Assembly: GCA_026393115.1 (NCBI GenBank)
Contig: JAPLAU010000008.1
Span: 124,001 to 188,000 of the forward strand
Length of the DNA stretch: 64,000 nt
DNA from: Actinomycetota bacterium
GTDB lineage: Bacteria; Actinomycetota; Actinomycetes; S36-B12; CAIYMF01
Reading direction: 5' to 3'
Shown: positions 47,501 to 60,094 of the stretch, one piece after another
Position numbering within the stretch: position 1 is the first letter of the stretch
How the letters are laid out: every line of letters begins with the position of its first letter
Position numbers and translations under genes: made by a program
The notes under the pieces: model-generated
Told to the model about the DNA's origin: nothing
Database searches by the model: none
Seen by the model: only the letters and a program-made list of their open reading frames with translations

Positions 47501-49179
47501 ATGAAACCGCTCGACCCGCGACTACTGCGCTACGCCCGATCTACCCGGGCATTCCTTGTGGTGGCCGTTGTGGTTGGCGCACTGACTGCTGTCCTCGTGG
47601 TGCTGCAGGCGTACGCGTTGGCCGACATCGTCACCGGCACCTTCCAGCATGGGCTCGATGTCGATGCCTTGCGCCCCACGCTGATCGCTCTTGCGACCAT
47701 TGTGGTTGCTCGGGCGGCGCTGGCTTTCCTGAGTGACTGGGCGGCACAGCGGTCGTCGGCTCGCGCCAAGTCGCAGTTACGTGAGGGGTTGCTCGCGCAC
47801 GCGGTTCAACTCGGACCGGTACGACTGGCGCAACATCGCACCGGTGAACTCGCCACTCTCGCCACGCGCGGTATCGACGCGCTCGACGCCTACTACGCGC
47901 GCTATCTGCCGCAATTGGTACTCGCAGTCATCGTGCCGCTGGTGGTGGGACTCACCATTCTTGGTCTCGATCTGCTGTCGGCGGTGATCATCGCGGTGAC
48001 GCTGCCGCTCATTCCGGTGTTCATGGTGCTCATCGGCATGTATACGTCGAGCCGCGTTGACCGGCAATGGCGCACGCTCGGACTGCTGTCTGGACACTTC
48101 CTTGATGTCGTAGCGGGTCTGCCAACCCTGGCCGTGTTCGGTCGAGCCAAGTCGCAAGCACAATCGCTACGGAAGGTCGGCGAGGAATACCGCAAGGCGA
48201 CCATGCAGGTACTGCGCATCTCTTTCCTCTCCTCCCTCGCCCTCGAACTGCTGGCCACGTTGTCAGTGGCGTTGATCGCAGTGTCGATCGGCATTCGCTT
48301 GGTCAACGGTGGCATGGACTTGCGGGTTGCCCTGATCGTGCTGATTCTTGCGCCGGAGGCATACCTTCCGTTGCGGATGGTCGGCGCCCAATTCCACGCA
48401 GCGGCTGAAGGTCTCGGCGCGGCCGGTCGCGTATTCGATGTTCTCGACGAACCACTTCCTGTCGTTGGCACGCGTACCGATGTGCCGCCGATGCTGGGGG
48501 CGCGCTTCCGCTTCGAGGGTGTGTCGGTCGCCTACGACGATGATCGTGCGCCGGCGCTCGAGCGGGCATCCTTCGTCATCGAACCTGGCCGAGTCACGGC
48601 GTTGATCGGACCCAGCGGAGCGGGAAAGTCAACGGTGCTTTCGGTGTTGCTCGGATTCATCGCACCGAATGAAGGCTGCGTTCAGATTGAGTCGGCGGAG
48701 GGCGAGGCCGGCATCCTCAACACCTACGATCCGCAAGTGTGGCGCGAGCAGGTGAGTTGGGTACCGCAATCGCCCTACCTCGCGGCGGGAACTCTCGCAG
48801 ACGCAGTTCGCGCGGGTATGCCGGCCACTGACGACGAGGTGGCTGAGGCATTGCGCGAAGCGGGCCTTCCCATTGACGATGCGGCGCTGCCCTTCGGCCT
48901 CGCGACTCCCATCGGCGATGCTGGTGCTGGATTGTCGGCGGGGCAACGTCGACGAGTGGCGTTAGCGCGTGCGTTGCTGCGACCGGCCCCGTTGGTGCTC
49001 CTTGATGAACCGTCGGCGGCACTCGACTTGGAAACCGAGGCGCGCGTCGTGGCAGCGGTCGAACGATTGCGTGCGAACGGTTGCACCGTGGTCGTTGTGG
49101 CACACCGGCCGGCGCTGGTGGCCATCGCTGATGTCGTGGTGGAACTTCCGACCGTCGTGGTCGAAGGTGCGGTGTTGTC

Positions 49180-49183
<4 letters not shown>
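47501..49183 (+). CDS. cydD: ABC transporter CydD (thiol exporter, cytochrome bd assembly)
   Basis: 560 residues: six membrane segments, then an ABC ATPase with GPSGAGKST (Walker A), LSAGQRRRVALAR (signature) and LLDEPSAALD (Walker B). CydDC exports reduced thiols (cysteine, glutathione; here perhaps mycothiol-related) needed to mature cytochrome bd. RBS AAGGA. Stop overlaps the cydC start by 4 bp (GTGA). Confidence 0.93.
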
Positions 49184-52532
<3,349 letters not shown>

Positions 52533-52535
52533 GTT

Positions 52536-53183
52536 CTAGTTGTTGCGGGTCTCGTTCTCAAGGCGAGCGACAAATGCAGCGGCTTGCGTACGGCGTTCCA
52601 TTCCGAGTTTTGCCAGCAGACTCGACACGTAGTTCTTGACGGTCTTCTCAGCCAGATGCATGCGCTCACCGATCTGGCGGTTGGTGAGACCTTCGCCGAT
52701 GAGTTCAAGAATCTTGCGTTCTTGATCGGTGAGTGCCTCGAGGCGATCGTCTTGCTTGGCGCCGTTGCGTAGACGCTCAAGCACTCTCTGCGTGACTCCG
52801 GGGTCGAGTAGCGAGTTACCGGCCGCGACCGAACGGATCGCGTCGACGAGGTCGTTGCCGCGAATGTCCTTGAGTACGTAGCCCGAAGCGCCGGCCATGA
52901 TGGCGGCGAAGAGTGCTTCGTCGTCGGCGTATGACGTGAGCATGAGGCAGCGCACCTCGGGCATACTCGAGCGAATGTCGCGGCACACCTCAACTCCCGA
53001 ACCATCGGGAAGCCGCACGTCGAGCACCGCAACGTCGGGGCGAGCGGCAGGAATGCGATGAAGTGCGTCAGTGGCCGTGCCGGCTTCACCGACAACCTCA
53101 ATATCGTCCTCGAGGCCGATGAGCTCGGCAAGCCCCCGGCGAACCACTTCGTGGTCGTCGAGCAGGAAGACCTTGATGGTCAT
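52536..53183 (-). CDS. NarL/LuxR-family response regulator, DevR/DosR-like
   Basis: 215 residues, convergent with the kinase (3-bp gap). Receiver with [16 protein letters not shown] and phospho-Asp55 in [29 protein letters not shown]. The HTH part [21 protein letters not shown] and [21 protein letters not shown] is very close to that of mycobacterial DevR/DosR. Likely target: cyd promoter sites at 44653-44710. RBS AAGGGG. Confidence 0.92.
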   Translation of the reverse strand: MTIKVFLLDDHEVVRRGLAELIGLEDDIEVVGEAGTATDALHRIPAARPDVAVLDVRLPDGSGVEVCRDIRSSMPEVRCLMLTSYADDEALFAAIMAGASGYVLKDIRGNDLVDAIRSVAAGNSLLDPGVTQRVLERLRNGAKQDDRLEALTDQERKILELIGEGLTNRQIGERMHLAEKTVKNYVSSLLAKLGMERRTQAAAFVARLENETRNN

Positions 53184-53287
53184 AGTGTCCCCTTATGTGG
53201 GCGGCTGGCGTCGGCGTCCGCCGGTGATGTGGCTCAGCCTATGTGCATTCCCTCAGCGAGTCGCGGACCGTCAGGGCCGGATCGCGG

Positions 53288-53299
53288 CACGATGGGGGC
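53288..53299 (+). promoter_or_regulatory. Leaderless -10 element of ureAB
   Basis: CACGAT at 53288-53293, six bases (gggggc), ATG at 53300. It supports starting at the normal UreA N-terminus MDLTPSERDRL rather than at 53243. Confidence 0.45.
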
Positions 53300-53986
53300 A
53301 TGGATCTCACTCCTTCGGAGCGTGACCGGCTGCTGCTGGCTGCCGCCGCCGACCTCGCGCGCCGTCGCCGCGCCCGGGGATTGCTGCTCAATGTGCCCGA
53401 GGCGACCGCGATTATTGCGGATTCGGCCGCGGAAGCAGCTCGCGACGGGCTCCGGTTGGCCGATGCGATCGAGGCCGGCCGGTCGGCGCTGACGGTCGCT
53501 GACGTGCTTCCCGGGGTTGCTGAGGTAATCGACCGCGTCGCGGTAGAGGCGGTCTTCGACGATGGCACCCGGCTGGTGGTGATTCCCTCGCCGCTTGGCA
53601 GTGGCGACGGTCAGGGTCCGGGCAGCATCCTCATCGATGCGCCGGACGAGACCTTCGGGGTGCCAGCATCGTCAGCGAAAGTGACGGTTATCAACACATC
53701 CACTGTGCCGATATCGGTCACCTCCCATTTCCATTTCTTCGAGGTCAATCCTCGGCTGAGCTTTGATCGGGCCACCGCGTACGGCATGCGGTTGGCGATC
53801 GCGGCCGGAACATCGGTGCGGTTCGACCCCGGTGCCAGTGTCGACGTGGCGTTGACTGCGATCGGAGGCGACCGAGTCATGATCGGCTTCGCGGGATTGG
53901 TTGACGGGCCGCTGGATGCTCCTGGGGCCAAGGAACAGGCACTCGAGCGAGCGCGGGCCACCGGCTACCTCGGAGCTGACGCATGA
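53300..53986 (+). CDS. ureAB: Urease gamma-beta fusion subunit
   Basis: 228 residues. The N-terminal 100 residues are UreA-like (LTPSERDRLLLAAAADLARRRRARG, NVPEATAIIADSAAEAARDG). The rest is UreB-like (PGSILIDAPDETFGVP, KVTVINTSTVPISVTSHFHFFEVN, GMRLAIAAGTSVRFDPG). Fused gamma-beta subunits are known in Helicobacter and some actinomycetes. Overlaps ureC by 4 bp (ATGA). Confidence 0.92.
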   Translation: MDLTPSERDRLLLAAAADLARRRRARGLLLNVPEATAIIADSAAEAARDGLRLADAIEAGRSALTVADVLPGVAEVIDRVAVEAVFDDGTRLVVIPSPLGSGDGQGPGSILIDAPDETFGVPASSAKVTVINTSTVPISVTSHFHFFEVNPRLSFDRATAYGMRLAIAAGTSVRFDPGASVDVALTAIGGDRVMIGFAGLVDGPLDAPGAKEQALERARATGYLGADA

Positions 53987-55656
53987 ACCGCAGTGAGTAC
54001 GCGCGCGTGCACGGACCCACGACCGGCGACCGCGTGGTCTTAGGTGACACGGGGCTGGTGGTCGAGGTTGAGGGCGACTCACAGCTTCCGGGCGAGGAAT
54101 TCATCATCGGTTTCGGAAAGACTGCGCGCGACGGCATGCATATGCGCGCGGTGACAATGCGCGAGACATGCGATCTGGTGATTTCCAACGCGCTCGTGAT
54201 CGACCCGGTGTTGGGCGTGCGCAAGACGTCGATCGGTATCACCGATGGCCGCATCGTGGCGATTGGTCGCGCGGGCAACCCCGACACGCTCGAAGGCGTC
54301 GAGGTGGTGGTCGGAACGAACACGGCCGTCATTAGTGGGGAGGGGCTCATCGCCACTGCCGGTGCGATCGATACACACGTGCACCTCATGACTCCGCGCA
54401 TCATGGAGGCCGCGCTCTCCTCAGGTGTTACCACCATCATCGGCCAGGAATTCGGACCCGTGTGGGGTGTGGGGGTGAGTGCGCCGTCATCCTTGCGTAC
54501 CGCGTTCGCGGCATTTGATGCGTGGCCGGTCAACATTGGCTTTCTCGCTCGAGGTTCGTCCTCGCGGCCTGAACCGCTCGTGGAAGCGCTGGTTGAAGGT
54601 GGCGCGTGCGGATTCAAGATTCACGAGGACTTAGGCGCACATGCGCGTGCACTCGATACGGCGCTCACCGTGGCCGACGAGTACGACGTGCAGGTGGCGT
54701 TGCATACCGACGGTCTTAATGAGGCGCTGTCGGTGGCTGACACCGTGTCGGTGATTGGTGGTCGCAGCATTCACGCCTTCCACATTGAGGGGTGCGGCGG
54801 CGGGCATGTTCCGAATGTGCTGAGCATGGCCGGCGTTCCGAACATCATCGGATCGTCCACCAACCCCACGCTTCCCTTTGGACGCGATGCCGTTGCTGAG
54901 CACTTCCACATGATCATTGCCAGTCACGGTTTGACTGCTGAAGTTCCGAGTGATGCGCAGATGGCACGCGACCGCATTCGTGCCAGCACGATGGGAGCCG
55001 AAGACGTGTTGCACGACCTCGGCATCATTCCGATTACGTCGAGTGACGCGATGGGTATGGGCCGTGCGGGTGAAACAGTTCGTCGAACTTTCGCGCTCGC
55101 AGCGAAGATGAAAGTCGAGCGTGGAGCCGAAAACGATCGGCATGACAACGATCGAGTGCTGCGCTATCTGGCCAAGCTCACGATCAATCCTGCGATTGCG
55201 CACGGTCTGGCTCATGAGGTGGGTTTGATTCAACCGGGATTGTTGGCCGACATCGTGCTGTGGGAGCCGGCCCGGTTCGGTGCTACCCCACAGTTGGTCA
55301 TCAAGGGCGGATTCCCTGCATGGGGATCGAGCGGTGATCCGAACGCCACGGTCGAGCGCGCTGAACCGCGCGTCTTGGGTCCGCAGTTTGGTGGGTATGG
55401 CGGTGCCGCGGCCGAACTGTCGGTGGCCTTCGTGTCGGGTGCCTCGTTGGGCGCAGGCGCTGATCTGTTGCCCACGCGTCGACGCCGAGTAGCCGTGCGG
55501 GGTATTCGTGGCGTGGGTCTGGCGCAGATGCATCGCAATGACCGGTCGGCGCAAGTTCGGGTTGATCCGGCGACGGGTGCGGTGTCAGTCGATGACGTTC
55601 CGGTGTCGAGTGCCCCGGTTGATGCGGTGTCGCTCGCCCGCCTCTACTTCCTCTAA
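53983..55656 (+). CDS. ureC: Urease alpha subunit, divergent
   Basis: 557 residues. The nickel-centre ligands are all present: His132 and His134 (DTHVHLM), carbamylated Lys212 (GFKIHEDLG), His241 (ALHTDG), His267 (HAFHIEG) and Asp355 (SSDAMGMGR). The mobile-flap Cys (Cys319 in Klebsiella) is Ser314, with His315 kept, and the usual KIHEDWG is KIHEDLG. It hydrolyses urea to ammonia and carbamate. No ureD/E/F/G or nickel transporter follows; the next gene is a 2-oxoacid dehydrogenase subunit. Confidence 0.9.
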   Translation: MNRSEYARVHGPTTGDRVVLGDTGLVVEVEGDSQLPGEEFIIGFGKTARDGMHMRAVTMRETCDLVISNALVIDPVLGVRKTSIGITDGRIVAIGRAGNPDTLEGVEVVVGTNTAVISGEGLIATAGAIDTHVHLMTPRIMEAALSSGVTTIIGQEFGPVWGVGVSAPSSLRTAFAAFDAWPVNIGFLARGSSSRPEPLVEALVEGGACGFKIHEDLGAHARALDTALTVADEYDVQVALHTDGLNEALSVADTVSVIGGRSIHAFHIEGCGGGHVPNVLSMAGVPNIIGSSTNPTLPFGRDAVAEHFHMIIASHGLTAEVPSDAQMARDRIRASTMGAEDVLHDLGIIPITSSDAMGMGRAGETVRRTFALAAKMKVERGAENDRHDNDRVLRYLAKLTINPAIAHGLAHEVGLIQPGLLADIVLWEPARFGATPQLVIKGGFPAWGSSGDPNATVERAEPRVLGPQFGGYGGAAAELSVAFVSGASLGAGADLLPTRRRRVAVRGIRGVGLAQMHRNDRSAQVRVDPATGAVSVDDVPVSSAPVDAVSLARLYFL

Positions 55657-55745
55657 CCCCCGCCCGCCCCGGCCCCACCCCCTTCCCGCCCCTCCCGCCC
55701 CGCCCCCTTCCCGCCGCACCCCCTTCCCGCCCTTCCCCCTTCCGC
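55657..55745. repeat. C-rich low-complexity tract
   Basis: About 90 bases of almost pure C with T/G interruptions on the plus strand (units like CCCCTTCCCGCC repeated five to six times), just past the ureC stop. A G-rich complement could form quadruplexes. It is the most biased stretch in the window. Confidence 0.7.
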
Positions 55746-55842
55746 ATCGGGGGCACCCAAGCGCGCACCTAGCGCGTCTAGGCGCCCCAGAGGTAGCGAC
55801 CGCTCATAGCCTTGGGGCCGGAAAACTGCGTCTATGCGTGCT

Positions 55843-55923
55843 TAGTGTCCCCCCATGCGGAAGGACGGTGGTTGGATGTGGAGATGCACACGCATGGTGG
55901 AAATGACTTTGTTCAGTTGCTGA
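55843..55923 (+). other. Possible leaderless 22-codon upstream ORF before the E1 alpha gene
   Basis: TAGTGT at 55843-55848, six C, and ATG at 55855 match the leaderless start pattern used elsewhere, but this ATG is out of frame with E1 alpha. It opens a 22-codon ORF (MRKDGGWMWRCTRM...) that ends with TGA at 55921, overlapping the E1 alpha start. It may be a regulatory leader, or the -10 may simply give an mRNA with a short leader. Confidence 0.35.
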
Positions 55924-56969
55924 CGCCGGAAGGTGAGCGCCGCGACCACCCGGACTATCCGCTCGACATCACTGGCGACGAGGTACGCGCCCTCTATCGC
56001 GATCTGGTGATGATGCGACGCTTCGATCTTGAGGCCACGGCCCTGCAGCGACATGGTGAATTAGGCCTATTCACCCCGATCATCGGGCAAGAAGCCGCAC
56101 AGATTGGCGCAGGTCGAGCGATGCGACCCGGCGATTTCGCCTACACCAGTTATCGCGAACACGGAATCGCGTGGTGTCGCGGTATCGAACCGCTCACCCT
56201 GATGGGCCTGTTCCGCGGAGTCACGAACGGCGGCTGGAACCCTTACGAACACAACATGTCCATCTATTCGATCGTCATCGGTGACCACGTACCGCATGCG
56301 GTGGGCTACGCCATGGGAATTCAGCGCGACGGAACTGACGATGTCGCACTCGCCTTCTTCGGTGATGGCGCAACGAGCCAAGGCGACGTGCACGAGTCAT
56401 TCGTCTTTGCCGCGGCATTTCATTCACCGGTGCTCTTCTTTCTCCAGAACAACCACTTCGCTATCTCGGTGCCGGTCGAAACGCAATCGCGACAGCAACT
56501 CGTCAAGCGCGCCGAAGGCTACGGAATCCCCGGCATCCGCGTTGACGGAAACGATGTGCTCGCCTCACTGGCCGTTACTCGCGCCGCACTAAAACGCATC
56601 CGCGAGGGTGGTGGGCCGATGTTGATCGAAGCGGTGACCTACCGGATGGGATCGCACACCACGTCCGATGACCCCACGCGCTATCGCTCCAACGAGCACC
56701 TCGAACACTGGGCGACGCGCGATCCGCTTGAACGCGTCCTGCGTCTGATGGAACGCGAGGGGTGGGCCGATGACGCCTTCATGGCCTCACTCGATGACGA
56801 AGCCAACGTGATGGGCGCAACCTTGCGCGACGGAACGCGTGCGTTGACTCCACCAGATCCGCTCACCATGTTTGACCATGTCTACGCCGAACCACATCAA
56901 CAAGTCACTGACGATCGTGCGTTTCTCGCGCGCTACCTTCAGGCGGCGCAGAGTGGTGACGAGTCATGA
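55884..56969 (+). CDS. 2-oxoacid dehydrogenase E1 alpha subunit
   Basis: 361 residues from ATG 55884 (GTG 55878 also possible). TPP-binding motif GDGATSQGDVHESFVFAAAF then LQNNHFAIS; GQEAAQIGAG; YRMGSHTTSDDPTRYR (phosphorylation-loop region of E1 alpha). Decarboxylates pyruvate or a branched-chain 2-oxoacid and passes the acyl group to E2. Stop overlaps the E1 beta start by 4 bp. The group is of the BkdA/PdhA type; which acid is used cannot be decided. Confidence 0.9.
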   Translation: MHTHGGNDFVQLLTPEGERRDHPDYPLDITGDEVRALYRDLVMMRRFDLEATALQRHGELGLFTPIIGQEAAQIGAGRAMRPGDFAYTSYREHGIAWCRGIEPLTLMGLFRGVTNGGWNPYEHNMSIYSIVIGDHVPHAVGYAMGIQRDGTDDVALAFFGDGATSQGDVHESFVFAAAFHSPVLFFLQNNHFAISVPVETQSRQQLVKRAEGYGIPGIRVDGNDVLASLAVTRAALKRIREGGGPMLIEAVTYRMGSHTTSDDPTRYRSNEHLEHWATRDPLERVLRLMEREGWADDAFMASLDDEANVMGATLRDGTRALTPPDPLTMFDHVYAEPHQQVTDDRAFLARYLQAAQSGDES

Positions 56970-57949
56970 CGGAACTGACGATGGTGGCCGCACTCAATGC
57001 CGCTCTGCGCGCCTCACTTGATCGCGACTCCAAGGTTCTGCTGATGGGAGAAGACATCGCGATACTCGGCGGAGTCTTCCGAGTCACCGATGGATTGGTG
57101 AAGGACTATGGCGAGCAACGAGTCGTTGACACACCTCTTGCCGAAAGCACCATCATTGGTGCGGCCGTCGGACTCGCGATGCGCGGTTATCGTCCCGTGT
57201 GTGAAATCCAATTCGACGGCTTCGTGTTTCCGGCGTTCGACCAGATTGTCACGCAGGTTGCGAAGTTGCGCGTTCGCACCGATGGCCAGGTCGCGATGCC
57301 CATCGTTATCCGGCTTCCCTTCGGCGGTGGCATCGGCGCCGTCGAGCATCACAGTGAATCGCCGGAAGCCTACTTCGTGCACACGCCTGGCCTACGCGTC
57401 ATGGCGCCAGCTACTCCGGCCGACGCTTTCGTCATGCTGCAACAAGCCATCGCCTCCGACGATCCAGTCATCTTCCTCGAACCTAAGCGTCGCTACTGGG
57501 ATCGCGGTGAAGTCGATCTTGCCGTCGACATCGCACATGCAACACCCATGGGCCGCGCACGCGTGACCCGTAGCGGAAGTGACGTCACGATCGCGTGTTA
57601 CGGACCCATGCTGCGTACCTGCCTTGAGGCCGCCGACGTTGCTGCCGGCGAAGGCCGCTCACTCGAGGTGATCGACCTGCGGTCACTCTCGCCGATCGAC
57701 TTCCCCACGTTGGTCGCATCCGTTGAGCGCACCTCACGGCTTGTGGTGGTGCATGAGGCGCAAGGAATGGCGAGCGTGGGCGCCGAAATCGCCGCAGTCG
57801 TCGCCGAACGATGCTTCTGGTCGATGGAAGCCCCGGTAATTCGGGTGGCCGGATTCCACACTCCGTATCCACCGAACCGACTTGAGCAGCACTACCTACC
57901 TGATGTCGAACGCATTCTCGATGCCGTCGATCGATCGTTGGCCTACTGA
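56966..57949 (+). CDS. 2-oxoacid dehydrogenase E1 beta subunit
   Basis: 327 residues. VLLMGEDIAILGGVFRVTDGL, DTPLAESTIIGAAVGLAMRGYRPVCEIQF and GGGIGAVEHHSESPEAYFVHTPGL are the E1 beta marks (transketolase central domain); the C-terminal half has RVTRSGSDVTIACYGPML and FHTPYPPNRLE. It forms the alpha2beta2 E1 with the neighbour upstream; E2 starts 1 bp downstream. Confidence 0.93.
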   Translation: MTELTMVAALNAALRASLDRDSKVLLMGEDIAILGGVFRVTDGLVKDYGEQRVVDTPLAESTIIGAAVGLAMRGYRPVCEIQFDGFVFPAFDQIVTQVAKLRVRTDGQVAMPIVIRLPFGGGIGAVEHHSESPEAYFVHTPGLRVMAPATPADAFVMLQQAIASDDPVIFLEPKRRYWDRGEVDLAVDIAHATPMGRARVTRSGSDVTIACYGPMLRTCLEAADVAAGEGRSLEVIDLRSLSPIDFPTLVASVERTSRLVVVHEAQGMASVGAEIAAVVAERCFWSMEAPVIRVAGFHTPYPPNRLEQHYLPDVERILDAVDRSLAY

Positions 57950-57950
57950 C

Positions 57951-59168
57951 ATGGCTACGACACGCCAGTTCCTATTACCTGACGTTGGCGAAGGGCTGAC
58001 CGAAGCTGAAATCATTCGGTGGCACGTCGCGGCGGGCGACCACGTAGTGGTCAATCAGCCATTGGCAGAAATCGAGACCGCCAAAGCCCTTGTCGAACTT
58101 CCGTGTCCCTACGACGGACTTGTGGTCGAACTGCTTGCCGCCACCGGTGTCGTGCTTCCGATCGGAACGCCGCTGGTGTCGTTCGAAGTTGAGATCGATG
58201 ACTCACAACCGGTGGAAGGTAGTGGCGCCAACCTCGTTGGCTACGGAGTTACTGACGAAACGCCGCAAGCGGGGCGACGACGGCGGGCAACGACACTGAC
58301 GAAAGTGGCAGCGCCAACCGGGAGAGTTCTGGCGAAGCCACCCGTGCGCCAATTGGCCGTCAGACTCGGACTTGATATCTCGCTGATCGCCGGAAGCGGT
58401 CCGGGTGGAATCGTTACTCGCGATGACGTGCAGCATGCGGTGTCGGGTAATGGAACTCGCGTCGAGCCACCGGTGGTGTCGATGCCCGGTGATGTGCGCA
58501 CGCCGGCAACGGCAGTTCAACGTGCCATGGCCGATGCCATGGTGCGGTCAGCATTCACGGCGCCGCATGCGACCGTGTGGGTCGATGTCGATGTCACCGA
58601 GTCCATGGCGCAGCTCCAGCACCTGCGCGAAGACAGAGCCTTCGAGGGAAGTCGACTCTCACCATTGACGCTGGTTGCGCGTGCTCTCCTCGCAGCCGTT
58701 GAACGCAATCCCGCGATCAACTCGGTGTGGGATGCGCGAAGCCGTGAGGTGGTAGCGCGTGGCAATGTGAATCTCGGAATCGCTGTTGCCTCACCACGCG
58801 GATTGCTCGTGCCGAATATTCCGGCCGCCCAATCACTGACGCTTCCGGAACTCGCGCGGGCGCTGACCGAACTCACCGCGACCGCACGAGAGGGTCGCAC
58901 CCCTCCGGCAGCGATGAGTGGCGGCACCATCACGATCACCAACGTGGGGGTGTTCGGAGTTGACGGTGGCACGCCGATCATCAACCCGGGTGAATCAGCG
59001 ATTCTTGCCGCGGGCCGCGTGATGCAACGCCCCTGGGTTGTTGAAGGCGCTGTCGTGCCACGCGATGTGATGCAACTGAGTCTGTCGTTCGACCATCGCG
59101 TGATTGATGGACAACTCGGAGCGTCACTGCTCGCCGACGTCGCAGCGATACTCGGCGCTGCGCAGTAG
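57951..59168 (+). CDS. 2-oxoacid dehydrogenase E2 (dihydrolipoyl acyltransferase)
   Basis: 405 residues from ATG 57951. One lipoyl domain (TRQFLLPDVGEGLTEAEI, lipoyl Lys in EIETAKALVELP), an E3-binding domain (PPVRQLAVRLGLDISLIAG, GIVTRDDV) and a catalytic domain ending SLSFDHRVIDGQLGASLLADV (active His). No E3 (lipoamide dehydrogenase) gene follows; E3 is presumably shared from elsewhere. Convergent with the gene at 59174. Confidence 0.93.
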   Translation: MATTRQFLLPDVGEGLTEAEIIRWHVAAGDHVVVNQPLAEIETAKALVELPCPYDGLVVELLAATGVVLPIGTPLVSFEVEIDDSQPVEGSGANLVGYGVTDETPQAGRRRRATTLTKVAAPTGRVLAKPPVRQLAVRLGLDISLIAGSGPGGIVTRDDVQHAVSGNGTRVEPPVVSMPGDVRTPATAVQRAMADAMVRSAFTAPHATVWVDVDVTESMAQLQHLREDRAFEGSRLSPLTLVARALLAAVERNPAINSVWDARSREVVARGNVNLGIAVASPRGLLVPNIPAAQSLTLPELARALTELTATAREGRTPPAAMSGGTITITNVGVFGVDGGTPIINPGESAILAAGRVMQRPWVVEGAVVPRDVMQLSLSFDHRVIDGQLGASLLADVAAILGAAQ

Positions 59169-59173
59169 GTCGG

Positions 59174-60052
59174 CTAGGGCGTGATAGTGCAGTTGGCGAG
59201 ATAGACGAGTCCGAGCGCCAGATCACCTTCGAGGGTCACGTCATCCATCACCTGTGGTGCGCTGACTCGGCCGCATCCCAACCACATGAACGTCATCCAG
59301 TCGGTGGTGATGCGTACCGTCGGACCGTCAGCGGTGCCTGGCTCGCCGGGGAAGGTAGGAACGAACCCCGCAACTCCCGCGTCGTTCACCTCGACGGTGC
59401 GATCGAATGGAACAGCACCCGTGACGACCAACTGCACGGAGATTCCGGGCTGTGCTTGCACCTTCTTGCCCAGTGTGAACGGAATGGCGGCGACGAGCGT
59501 GTGAGCGCTCGCGTGCGCACCCGCCGTGCCTTCATTGCCCGGCTGTCCGATGGCTGCGCGCACGTCTTGCTCGTGTACCCACGTATCGAAGGTGCGCATT
59601 CGAATGGCGAGTTCAACTGATCGCGGCCGGCCCATCGGCCCGGCCGCCTCGGCGTTGAGATCGTGACTGCCCTCGATGAGCTGTGCGGTACGTCGGTCGA
59701 TCACGTCGGCGAGTTCGACGAGAATCGCCTGCTGGCTCAATGACCTGCGTGCGTCGACAAAAGTCTCGGTGTAACGACTGAAACCGTCATCGCGCACGTT
59801 GGGAAGAGCCGCCCAATCGGGCTCATGCACCGGTTGCGGATCGCCCGCCAGTTCGCTGTCGATGGCGACGATGTGCGCGGCGATGTCTCCAACGGTCCAT
59901 GCGGGGCACCGTGTGGGCAATTGCCACTGCTCGGCCGTCAGCGAAGTGCAGAGCTCAAGGAAGTCACGAGCGCTGCCTTCCCACGCGGAAATGAGGGTGG
60001 CAACGTCTGCATGTGACAAACGCAGGTCAGGACCATTCGTTGTGTGGCTCAT
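59174..60052 (-). CDS. Maleylpyruvate-isomerase-family, mycothiol-dependent-type enzyme
   Basis: 292 residues from ATG 60052 (TAGAGT about 7 nt upstream on the minus strand). The DinB-like N-terminal bundle has WEGSARDFLELCTSL, CPAWTVGDIAAHIVAIDSELAGD (metal-binding His) and RMRTFDTWVHEQDVR (second His). The C-terminal domain is SCP2-like. The family uses mycothiol as thiol cofactor, pointing to an actinomycete; reaction unknown. Confidence 0.85.
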   Translation of the reverse strand: MSHTTNGPDLRLSHADVATLISAWEGSARDFLELCTSLTAEQWQLPTRCPAWTVGDIAAHIVAIDSELAGDPQPVHEPDWAALPNVRDDGFSRYTETFVDARRSLSQQAILVELADVIDRRTAQLIEGSHDLNAEAAGPMGRPRSVELAIRMRTFDTWVHEQDVRAAIGQPGNEGTAGAHASAHTLVAAIPFTLGKKVQAQPGISVQLVVTGAVPFDRTVEVNDAGVAGFVPTFPGEPGTADGPTVRITTDWMTFMWLGCGRVSAPQVMDDVTLEGDLALGLVYLANCTITP

Positions 60053-60082
60053 GTCAGTGACTCTACTGTTTCGGGGCTTTGC

Positions 60083-60094
60083 CATGATGGTGTG
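60083..60094 (+). promoter_or_regulatory. Leaderless -10 element of the acyl-CoA synthetase gene
   Basis: CATGAT at 60083-60088, six bases, GTG at 60095. Confidence 0.45.
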
